NCBI GenBank assembly: GCA_000827265.1
Contig: KN834776.1
Location: forward strand, 68,138-132,137
Reading direction: 5' to 3'
Length of the DNA stretch: 64,000 nucleotides
DNA from: Collybiopsis luxurians FD-317 M1
Lineage: Eukaryota > Basidiomycota > Agaricomycetes > Agaricales > Omphalotaceae
Shown: in pieces, positions 44,807 to 54,919 of the stretch
Layout: each line of letters begins with the position of its first letter
Position numbering within the stretch: the stretch's first letter is position 1
Position numbers and translations under genes: made by a program
The notes under the pieces: generated by a model
What the model was told of the DNA's origin: nothing
The model's database searches: none
What the model saw: the letters and a program-made list of their open reading frames with translations, nothing else

Positions 44807-45742
44807 CTGAGGATGTCACTACCCATCATTTCCAGCACATGGCCCTTGTTACAATCTCAGGAGCCTGATCCCTGCCTGATCCCCACTGTCCCTCATGGAC
44901 CCTGCTTCCCACCCACTGCTCCCACCTCCCACCTATTGTCCCTGCATCTTGTCTCTTTTGCCCAAATAATGTACCGACTATTGTTTGACTATTATACACA
45001 ATGTATTATCTCCAACACTGTGCAATAACTTAATGACAAGCTATTGGCTGCATGTAACTTACTAAATGCTATTGACCCAACCTGTTTCCAGAAACATGTG
45101 GGCACCTACATCATAGCTTTTGGGCATCTATATGTAGCATTTTTGAAATGTAAAGTTCATCATACCCTGGTATCGAGTGAAGGTGCATATAACCTAGTAA
45201 ATAATGGATTCAAGCCACATATTTTAAAGTGGGGATGTATATGTAGGATATTTTAAAGTGTAATGTGGTAGCACACAAGAGCAATCTTCCCATGATAGAC
45301 TTGCAGTCTCTGCATTATGTAAATATATCTGTCAATGGTGACCCTAACCAAATTCAGCTAGCCACAAGCATGCATGAGTTGCATCAAGACACATCCACTC
45401 CTCCACCATCTCAATGGATACTCATCCTGAGTCCAGACAGAAGTGCTCATCCTGCAAAGGCTTACTATTAATCAGTCAATTCAAAGTCAATGCGCAGGGT
45501 GGCCATGGAAAGACATGCCTAATATGTCTTCACAAAAAAAAAAGCACAAAAAAGGGACCAAAATGAGGAACCAGAATTGACTCCCAGCTCACCTAATGAA
45601 GAAGACACATCCAGACTAGCAGAAATCGCCGTAGACACTCTCATGGATCAGCTGGGTTGAGCTTCTGGTATCCACACACTCACAGCACTGGTCAATATTT
45701 CTACACTCAAAACACTGACCAAGACTTCAAAGGAAATTACAG

Positions 45743-48700
45743 ATGAACTGGTTAAACAAATCTAGGAAAATGGACTGTACTGATTCATGTAAACTCTACC
45801 TTTCATTGGATGTATTCTTCCTCATTATTTCTGCTCCTAGCTATCACAGTAAAAAAGACCACAAGCATACAGATTATACATGTTTTATTTACAACTGCAC
45901 TCAACAGCAAAACTGGCAACATAAATCCAAGAAGAACCAATGCAAAGGTGCTATCCCATGCAACAAGCTTTCAATGCACTCCCATCCATGTGAAGGATGG
46001 TTGGGAATTCCTATTCATTCAGATTCCACCACTGTGCTTGTTTCCTTAAAGAATATGGACAACTATGAGCCTTATTTCAATATTGAAATACCCCAGCATA
46101 TCAAAGAATTTGTTCAGAATCATGCATCTCTATCTTCTACAGGCCAAGTGAGTTCAATAAGTATATTCAAAAATAGTTGCATCTGATCAGATGAAATTTG
46201 GTAGCTCTGGGACAAAATTTTGAAGCTTGATTCATCCCCTTCATTTTCATACCGCTCTGTTTACCAGATCTATCATAACTTGCACAAGCAGAAGTGGCAG
46301 GGCAATGCTGATGAGTTCAAGTCTGCAAAAAATACTTGTTGAAGAAGCATCAAAAGAGCATCCAACTGGCACTGAAAAAGGTTTCATCTGAAGAGTTGAT
46401 GAGATCAGGCTTCCCAACAAGCCTGAGTACTCAGCAATTGCATTTTGTATGGTGGAAGTGTTGCAAAAGTTTGGTGTATGCCAGAGAACTGTCATTGGAT
46501 TCAGCTTGTAAGTTGTTTCATTTCTTGTCAATGTGTCAATGTGATTTGCAAGTAATGACTTGCTGACTTGCTATTACTAGGGAATACAAATGGATCTGGG
46601 TACAAGGTTTATGCTGTTCTTGGAGAGGTTGCAGGTTCAGGTTGCCCATTGGCCTATCTTCTTATCTGTGCCGAGGATAGCAGTCCTGGGGGGAAAGAAC
46701 AATTCATTATTGCACTTCTTAACCACTTGAAGGAGGTTTGGGATATTAAAGCATCCATAACACTGACTGATAAAGATCTTTCTGAAACCAATGCATTCCT
46801 TGATGTGTATCCAGAGGAAAAATATCAACTTTGCTTCTGGCATGCATTGGATGCAGTTCAGAAACAACTCTCAATCTTAAGACAAAAGCCAAAGCACTAC
46901 AATGAAGTCAAGGCCCACCAAGAATTTAGTTTTATTGACAAAAAGTTTGTTCCTATATATCAATCCCAAGAGCTTAATCTAGTACATCCCAGTTACTTTT
47001 TTGGTATTCAAGCCTTGAAAAATAGATGGGTGCAATAGGAATCTTGGGTATCAGACTGACCTATTCCTCAACTTTGTTAGGAACATGTCCTAACAACTGC
47101 ATTCATTGCCTCAATTTATTTTCATTTTTGAACTACCTATAATATACTACAGATTACCTACTACTAAATTGGCCTTTTATCTTTTGTAGCACTACTTATT
47201 TGCACTTAAACAAGCCATTAGTCCAATGACTTCATTGATTCATTGTGTAGTCAATCTAGTCATGTCAATGACTCAACTAGTCATTTTGACTGAGTCATTC
47301 ACACACATATTCCATTGACTCATCCAACCCAAATGACTCAATAAACTGCGAGAACTCTCTCATGATGGTGAATCATGTTGATGCAATAACTACCCAATAC
47401 TAGTTACTATAACACTCTATGACTCAAATTACTTATTTTGGTTACAATACAGTATTACAGTATAAATACTCTCCTGTTTTGCCTGAGCAACTCAGCTCGA
47501 GTATTTTTGGTCAAACTTTGTGTCTCTTGTCTTGGTTTCAGTACTCTATTTCTCTGCTCTCTGTCTCTCTATCTCTCTGCTTTCTATCTCATTTTCCTTA
47601 GTTTACCTGACTATCTTGAGCCTGGGTATCTATCTACCATCTATCTGTTATCTCTGTATCACTTTGAATATACAATTTCTGGTGATTATTAACAATCAAC
47701 TACTGACTGAAGCAAAAATCTAAGTGACTGATCAATACAACTGATTAGCTTACTGAGCTGTCATTGTCTACATCCACAATACCAGCTGTACTTCCAGGTG
47801 CACTGAGACACATGCCTAACAAACTTACTATTCATTTCAACAAGCAATTAAAGAGTGTTGCACTGCTAAAACTCACAATCCACATCAATGGTGCAATTTA
47901 TTCAGCTGCAGTTGTGTGTATGGAGAGTAGAAAGTTGGAAGTTGATAGAGAGGATGAAGATCAATCTGAAAGTAGTGAAGATGATGTGGATGAGGAGGTA
48001 ACAAGGTTTCTGAAAAAAAAATCCCCTGGAAATGGATCAGGAGGATGCACCGGACTTTCTTTTTGAAGATGGTGAGCACCGTGCTGCAGATCCAGACTAT
48101 GTTTTTTGCCCAGCTCCACATTGCTCCTCAGTGCTCAGGATCTTCAGCAAACACTTTGTACAGCATCCAATGCTCCTGTAACATCTTGAGCAAGGTCCCT
48201 GGACATCAGATTGCATTCAATGTGAGGCTGTTTATAAAATGTACCAGTTCTGCAAGGCTCGAGGCCTTCACAAAGTTTGGGGATATATGTGGGCATGTTG
48301 GTACTGTCCAAAGATGTGGAAACTTTGGGCACATTCTTCAAGTCCAAATATACTTTCACATCTTTGTACAACCATGGGTGTGGAAAATCACTGGAAGATT
48401 GTCAAACATGATCACTTACACCACCTATCCCATCCCCGACTTGACTATCTCATCTACATTCTCATCCACAAAGTCACACCCACATATTATGCTCATATTG
48501 ACCATCTAAATGAAGAGTACAGGCTTGGTTGTCCCAAATCTCTCACACCATTCCAAATGGCATTCAAATCTGAGTGGAAAAAACTTGCCAGATGTCCATT
48601 AGGAGAAGGATATTCTTTTGTTACTGACATTGAGCATTGGACCATGATGCACATGTGGTCAACAGAAATTCAGCCCCCAGTGTCTATGTAAGCATCTTGT

Positions 48701-48986
48701 TCAAAAGGTCCACCCTCTGAGTGCTCAGTTCTTTACTGAAATTCACTGTCAATGCACTATTCCCATATACTGACATCCCGAGTTGGCTCCCAATGATGGC
48801 TCAAATGCAACTGCATTTGATGAAGTTGAAGGCAAAGGGTTAATTATGGATGGTAATGATCAGCTCTTAGTGAGGAAGCAGATGCTTGAAAATGGCAGAT
48901 GGAGAGATTTAAAGCAAAAAAGGAAAGAGATTTTGGGGAAGAGGAAGCAAGTTGCAGATGAGGACTTGGAGTTTGGTGAAATTTGA
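45743..48986 (+). pseudogene. MULE transposase with SWIM zinc finger, inactivated
   Basis: Pieces in several frames: an N-terminal part CEGWLGIPIHSDSTTVLVSL (about 45990-46050); the catalytic core at 46580-47038 with GEVAGSGCPLAYLL, TLTDKDLSETNAFLDVYP and LCFWHALDAV (MULE DDE-type region with the C/H motif); after the nested LTR, LTIHFNKQLKSVALLKLTIH (47825-47884); PDYVFCPAPH near 48090; YMWACWYCPKMWKLWA (about 48280-48330); TTMGVENHWKIVKHDHLHH; and a SWIM finger CTCGQQKF...CLCKH at 48648-48704, with the frame ending at 48773. Stops and frameshifts separate these parts, and the transposase is split by the LTR, so it cannot be active. Confidence 0.88.
47075..47821. mobile_element. Solo LTR nested in the MULE transposase
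   Basis: A 747-bp unit with perfect inverted ends TGTTAGG...CCTAACA and a 5-bp target duplication AACTT (47070-47074 and 47822-47826). Joining the flanks continues the transposase reading at LTIHFNKQ. TATAAATACT at 47461 is followed by CTCGAGTATTTTTGG. Related in layout to the LTR at 41971-42864. Confidence 0.93.
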
Positions 48987-49899
48987 ACAAGCTCTGATCC
49001 AATTGAGGCCAATTTTGATGCTGCTGGGAATGACATGGTATGGAAAATTTACATTTTTCTAATAAATTCACTTGACACTTTGATTAGATCTTTCACCAAC
49101 ACCAGGAGTGGTTATTGAAAAGATCAGAGGAGCTAGCTGAGGCTGCTCAAATTCTTCAGAAACAAGCTCAACTTGCTAACCCAATCTGGATGAAGAGTGT
49201 TGTTGACTGAAATGTGGGAAAGGATGTTAGTAATCTTGTGAAGGATGTTTGCTGTTTTGAAGGGTCAGTGAGGAAACAAGATAATACCTGGGCTAGGGAA
49301 GGAGATGCAGTGGTGCAAAGGCAAATGCAGAATACAATGGGATATCAAATCAGGACAGTGGGTAGCGATGACAATCAAGGAGCTACAAATAGTAACACCA
49401 TTGAGACTGGAAGGAATTGCATTATTGGATAGTAATATACACTTTGTATTTACATGCACTTCATTATTTCTACATACAGGACAGTTGAACAGTGAACAAT
49501 GAACTTAACAGTTCAAAAATCCTACAAATAGATTCCCAAAAGCTATGATGTATATGCCCATGTGTTTCTGGAAATGGGTTGGGTCAATAGCATTTAGTAT
49601 GTAACTTACACACCATAGATACCAGTGAACTCAAAGGAACAGATTGAAATGAATAATTGCCAGACTAGGTCATTTCTAATAGTTATATGTGTAGTTTCTA
49701 CAGTATATTATGTTTATCACTTATTAAGGAGGCAAAGAATTTGGACAAAAGTAACTAGCAGTGGAGACAATGGGCAGGAGGCAGGAGCAGTGGGCAGGAA
49801 GTGGGGTCCATGAGGGACAGTGGGGATCAGGCAGGGATCAGGCTCCCAAAATTGTAACAAGGGTGATGTGCTGGAAATGATGGGCAGTGACATCGTCAG

Positions 49900-50639
49900 G
49901 ACATGGTCCAAACATGTCTGAGGTGTGACTCTGCAAAATGCTGACTCAAGTAGTTCTTAGTTTATTTACTAAGAATGTTACAAGTTTATTGATGAATGCA
50001 AAGTTGAACTTGAACAAAGTTCAACAGTATATTTGGGACATCTAGCTTTGGTGAAGACAGTCTGAATATGTTGAGCCCACTTGAAACAAAGTAGAGTGTG
50101 TAAAAGCCTGCAAGGTGACCTGTGGACTGTGTCATATAAGCATTGTTGGTGGTTCTTGTTCAGCAAAAGGACTGAAGTGACCTGTGGATCACACTGTATA
50201 AGCTTCCTTATTCCAAGTGACCTTAGGAATGCACCTAATAAGCTTGAAGACAAGTGAACTCTGGTATAGCCATCTAAGCTTGTGGTGTTCTATTGATTCA
50301 ATGACACCAACTGAGTAAGACTGGTAGTCAAGCTCATTGACCTTTACACTCCCCCCACTCCTGCTCCTTCTGTACTCATTGTGTTCAGCAAAGTTGATTG
50401 ACGTAGTCTATATAACCCTTTTCTTTCTTAACTGTGTTCCACCATTTGATTATTCACAAGGGAACCTTTGACAACCTCCTTACTCACATACTATACCTTT
50501 CAGTCTGATTTGATTGGGTTAAAAGTGGATTCTTTGCAAGTTCATTACTAGCTCAGATCTCACTTATTATTGGATGGACAAAAAATAGAGATAAATGGAC
50601 CTCCTTTCACTAGGAAGGTTGGAACATGAACAGTGTGTT
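49900..50639. other. CpG-poor spacer, no gene recognised
   Basis: Contains a loose local repetition (GTGACCTGTGGAC... at 50117 and GTGACCTGTGGATC... at 50179, each followed by TATAAGC), spaced about 62 bp. Nothing coding is supportable. Confidence 0.35.
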
Positions 50640-51752
50640 TCAATGTGCAAAAGCTGTATCATTCAGCAGCACTTTGTTAACTGCAGAACCATTCCCTTCA
50701 TACAACTCAACTTCGACATACCAGAACTGCAAAAGTGACAGATAAGTCATCAAATGGTCAATCATCAGTTCCAAACACTGCAAAGGTCTCGAATGGTATA
50801 CCCACATCAGAACTGTTGAATCCCACATGTGCAAGATAAGTTACCATCACCCTCATTGATGCATTCATCAATGGAACATCCATAGGTGCCATTAACAATT
50901 TGGCATAAAATGTATCATTTGTATCAGGCTGAGTAGAAGTGTTCAAATTCCCTACACCAAAAGCAGCCAGAGCCTCAATCCAGCTGCCTTCTGTTACATT
51001 TGCAAAAGCTGGGTTGGAGGGTAATGAACTAAAGAAGGGAGCAATAGTATCGTTGAATGATTCTGCTGGACCAAAATAGCCTCCAAGAAAGGTGAATTGG
51101 ACCTGACCATATGAAGAACCTTTAAGGAACCCTATTTCGCCACCAAAAGTTAAGGGAATGGAACTGCTCAGAGCCCAAGATTGAAATGCAATGAAGGCGC
51201 TGGTTGCAGTTGGGATATCCATGTCCCAAAGGTATTCAAAGGCTGTCCCAGAAGAAGGAACTGCAAAAGTCTGGAATTCAAGGAAAGAGACAATTCTGAA
51301 TGAAGTGGAGGATCCCCTTATTCCCTGTGGCTTGATTGGTCAGACTGTGTCTTTGGAGGAGAGAGTAAGGAACATTGATACCCAAAATAGTTCAGTGTTT
51401 GAATCTTCAGAAGTGGTGACTATACTTCCGTTTGCCAACACAACTGTAGCAGACTGAATATTGTCTAGTGTCATGCCCCACATTCGAGAGGCAAAACCCC
51501 AGCCACCAAAGCCTAGCTGAATCTAAGTTTCCGGCAGTATGTCACAGTTCACTATTGCCACACCTACCAGAATGACCTCCAATACCAATGTATGCACAAC
51601 AACTGTGAGGAAGCCCTCTTCCAGCCTCATTGAGAGCTAGTGCAACATCTCCGAGTCAGTTCCCAGTTTCAATTACTGCATTTTTTGTGAGGCGGTCAAC
51701 TGTGATATTCTTTATCTGGCTTAAATCTATGACAAGTGCCCCATCTGTTCCT
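50640..51752 (-). pseudogene. AA7 FAD-oxidase copy, truncated and CpG-depleted
   Basis: Minus-strand counterpart of 58700-59870. Retained: MDIPTATSAFIAFQSWALSS, GSWIEALAAFGVGNLNTSTQ (51222-50760), EVELYEGNGSAVNKVLLNDT (about 50720-50660) and, at 51720-51480, homologues of the FAD-domain exons. The last three exons are absent on one side. On the other side homology stops at CATCTGTTCCT (51751), where an ankyrin fragment begins. Many CpG sites of the intact gene are TpG or CpA here. Confidence 0.85.
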
Positions 51753-52142
51753 GGCAGCACATAATGGCCATCATGAGGTTGTCTGCCTTGTTCTGGACAG
51801 TAATGCAGCTGTTGATGCTCAAAACAGCAATAATTGTACCCCACTGCATCTGGCAGCACACAATGGCCATCATGAGGTTGTCTGCCTTCTTCTGGACAGG
51901 AAGGCAGCTGTAGTCTTGTAGATGCTCCAAGTGAAAATAATGAGACCCCACTGCATCTGGTAACACAAAATGGCCATCATGAGGTTGTCCACCTTCTTCT
52001 GGACCATAAGGCAGCTGTTGATGCTCAAGACACGAATAATTGGACCCCACTGCATTTAGCAAAACTGAATTACCATCATGGGATTGTCTGCCTTATTCTG
52101 GATCATCAGCAAGCCATCAATGCTCAAACCAGTAATAATTGA
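51753..52142 (+). pseudogene. Ankyrin-repeat remnant of a third NLR copy
   Basis: About four ankyrin units (CTPLHLAAHNGHHEVVCLLL, and a last unit ending INAQTSNN then stop) matching the 3' end of NLR2. A frameshift/stop follows KAAVVL at 51921. It is joined directly to the AA7 pseudogene at about 51752. Downstream sequence continues to match that after NLR2. Confidence 0.88.
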
Positions 52143-54745
52143 ATATTCATCATCATAGCAAGTTGCCCAATCTCTTAAAGCCGGTAAGTTGGACTATTAT
52201 TTCACGATGAAATTGAATCCAATGTTTGATGTTGCAATGTTCCAGGATGTGACTGAAATCTTTTGCACATGCTGTTTTTGTTTTTTGTTTTTTTTTGTTT
52301 TTCTTTTCACTTTTTGTCCATTCGCCGACTTGATCTCTTTTTACACCTTCCAACTCTCCGACTCCGCAATTTCGTAATGTAGATGGCTGGAACAAGCTAG
52401 GTCGATAGGTATGACAAAGGGGATTGTGGAGGTGTCAAGGGCTTTGCATCGGGTGAGATAGTTCTGTCCTGGAAAATGTCTTATAATACAATATGCTTGT
52501 ATGTATGTATGAATATCAAATTTGCACACTAGTCGTTATCTGTTTAATATCTGTCTCGGGGACTCGCACTACTCTATGCGGGGTGAAGATCTGTTTTGGA
52601 CTGACTTCCTTGAATTTGAATCCCTCAGTACATAGTATTAGTAGTAGTACCATTTAGTACAAAATTGCTTCTTCTATGTAAAAACATCCTCCTCCTCCTC
52701 ACCGTCCCATCTACTCGAAAGTACCACAAATCTAGGTGTGTGCTACTAGGATTAAGTACAATAGTATTACTTTTGCGCATCACACAAGGATTCATTTCAC
52801 AACAATCAAACTGATACATCCCTGATAAGTTTGTAAAAAAGATGTATTGGTTGATGCACATTGTACAACACATAACTCAAAAATATTGTGAGGTAGGAGG
52901 AGGGGAGGGGGGGGGGAAGGCCTCGAAGCCGGGAGTTTAAGATGCAGAGGGGGAAGAACAAGGGAGGGAAGAAGGGAGAGGTGAAGACGTAGAGTAAATG
53001 AGTACCGACAGATGAATAGCTGTGGCTCTGCACCTGCCTGTGCATGGAAATAACAATGAACAATTCGAATTGTCCCCGCCTCCCAATCCCGCGCTGCCCC
53101 CACCATCCTCCCCCTTCCCCCCGTTCATCCGTCCCGCTCAACCGCGTTATATATACGTAAAAAAAAGAACCCCCTATATCTCTCTATTTTTCCACACACA
53201 CACAATCCGGATACACAACTCAATCATCCTTCTTCCCACTCCCACCCGACGGCGTCCTCCTCAGCGGCGGCCCTGTCGGGAACCCACTACTCCCATTCCC
53301 ATTCGCAAGATTCGGCGTAGGCGGGAACATGGCATACAAAGGCGTCCCCGGTATCGAAAGCGGGAAATTCGATCCAACCGCAGACCCAACCGCCCCCACC
53401 GTCGCAGCATTCGACGCAGGGAATGCCGCACTGCTCAACGACGACCCCGAGATCAACATCGAGCCCCCAGGAGTTCTCGAATGATACAACGACGAAGGCC
53501 TCGATCTCGACGCCGACGGCGGAGGTCCAAACGACGTCACACTCGGATTCGGCGTACCAGGGTTCGACGACGAGGGGCTCATCGGGGAATTGAACGACGG
53601 CGAAGCAAGATACGGAGACGCCGCAGGCGAAAACGTCGACGAAACCGGTGTATTGGCGTAACTCCCATACCCACCGCCGCCACCGCCAACGCTGATGGCA
53701 GGAGACCCAGGTGCGGATTCCATCGTCCACCCCGAGCCCTGCCGGATCATCTTTCTAGATCGCAACTCGCCGCCGCATTTGGATCGTAACCCGGCTTTGG
53801 CGCCAGCCGCGACGATCACTTCGTCTTCTGAGCCAGTGACGACCTGTACGGCGTGAGTACCGATTCGTATGGCATAACTCATGCATACAATGCAAATACT
53901 CCGCCAATCACACCTGCACACCTAGCCAACACGTTTGAGTGAAAAAAAAGAACACATTTTTAGGACGTTACACGAATAGACATAGATATGGATAATCGAA
54001 TCTCACCGAATAAGCAACTGCGTAAACGTCGTCGTTCGTTGGTGTATCGTCAAACTCATAAGATCCAAATCGAATTTGAAAAAGATACCTGGGGTCCCTT
54101 CACCGTGCTGCATAACCCTAGTATATTGAGTAATGCTGTACTGGTGCGTATGCAGCGGAGTGGAATGAGGGGCGATATACATGGTGGGTACGACGTGGAG
54201 GCAGTACTGGTAAGTAACGAACGCTGTTTCACAATCACGAGTCAGTTTTTGAGCAGGTTATTCAAACGAGTAGGCCACAAAACACTCACGATCTTTTACA
54301 AGTGCAAATGAATAATCCAAAGGCTGCACGATATCCAGGAAGTATGGTCCAAAGGAAAATTCAGTGATAACATGCGAGAGGTTCATCACTTGACAAAATA
54401 TGTACATCAGCTACATCGCACGCGAAGGGTAATAAATAAAAAGAGGGTGGCTCACAATTATGAGCCGTATGCTCCCGACTTGCATAACCATGACCAAGAG
54501 TCGTAATGTGCAAATTCGCAGTGACCTTCTTTACTTCAATAGTTCTGTATACTCTACATGCACTTGGGTGGGCCGGGTGGTCGTACGTGGGTGCAATTTC
54601 ATGTTTCGAAGTGCGTCTTAGGATAGTATCAAAGAATCGACGGGCTTTCCGAGATTGAGCAATGGCCTGGGTGGCTGAGAGCATCGCGGCATGTTCCCTA
54701 GAACGGAGATGAGGGGATGGACCAAACAAAATCCAGGACAAGACC
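52143..54745. repeat. Right copy of the direct segmental duplication (CpG-retaining)
   Basis: Collinear with 39325-43995. It includes the TPR-gene tail at 52381-52460 and ERV41 copy B. CpG frequency rises sharply right of about 52,900. Confidence 0.85.
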
Positions 54746-54750
54746 TTACT
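53220..54750 (-). pseudogene. ERV41-like COPII cargo-receptor gene, copy B (5'-truncated, frameshifted)
   Basis: Minus-strand exons of an ERV41/ERGIC2-type protein, which cycles between ER and Golgi in COPII vesicles. Readable: EHAAMLSATQAIAQSRKARR and ILRR (about 54700-54620); VYRTIEVKKVTANLHITTLG then HGYASREH; VITEFSFGPYFLDIVQPLDY; VVPTMYIAPHSTPLHTHQYS; GTPGIFFKFDLDPMSLTIHQ; and CMSYAIRIGTHAVQVVTGSE leading into a Ser/Pro/Gly-rich tail ending at 53220. The first membrane segment and the luminal start are missing: upstream of about 54740 the frame continues as unrelated NLGDFERTLYIEGN. A 5-nt insertion near 53886, relative to copy A, shifts the frame before CMSYAIR. Both copies therefore look dead. 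Confidence 0.8.
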
Positions 54751-54919
54751 ATTGCCCTCGATGTACAAGGTGCGTTCAAAGTCGCCCAGATTCATGACGG
54801 TCTTTGTGTCCTTTTTGGCACTTTTGGAAAGCATCGAATTGGGCGAGAGATTCGGTGCTGGGACAACAGAGTCCAGTTTGTTTGGGAGGGACAATTCCTC
54901 TTCTGGTATGGTCACCATG

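Larger units (their letters stand above)
44807..49899 (+). mobile_element. MULE-type DNA transposon with long inverted repeats
   Basis: About 5.1 kb including a nested 747-bp LTR. The outer arms are inverted copies: 44812-45260 matches the complement of about 49540-49894 (GATGTCACTACCCATCATTT at the left against GATGTCACTGCCCATCATTT from the right; further in, ATGCTATTGACCCAACC on both). Long TIRs plus an internal MULE transposase identify Mutator-like. No clear 9-bp target duplication could be found. Heavily CpG-depleted. Confidence 0.85.

Noticed and set aside
45743..46186. Separate host gene left of the MULE core
   Set aside because: The Cys/His and CEGWLGIPIHSD segments match the N-terminal part of MULE-type transposases and lie inside the inverted repeats.
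53022..53789. 255-aa arginine-rich plus-strand ORF
   Set aside because: Opposite strand of the Ser/Pro/Gly-rich ERV41 tail; composition is explained by the antisense of that tail, and its flanks have no splice or start context.
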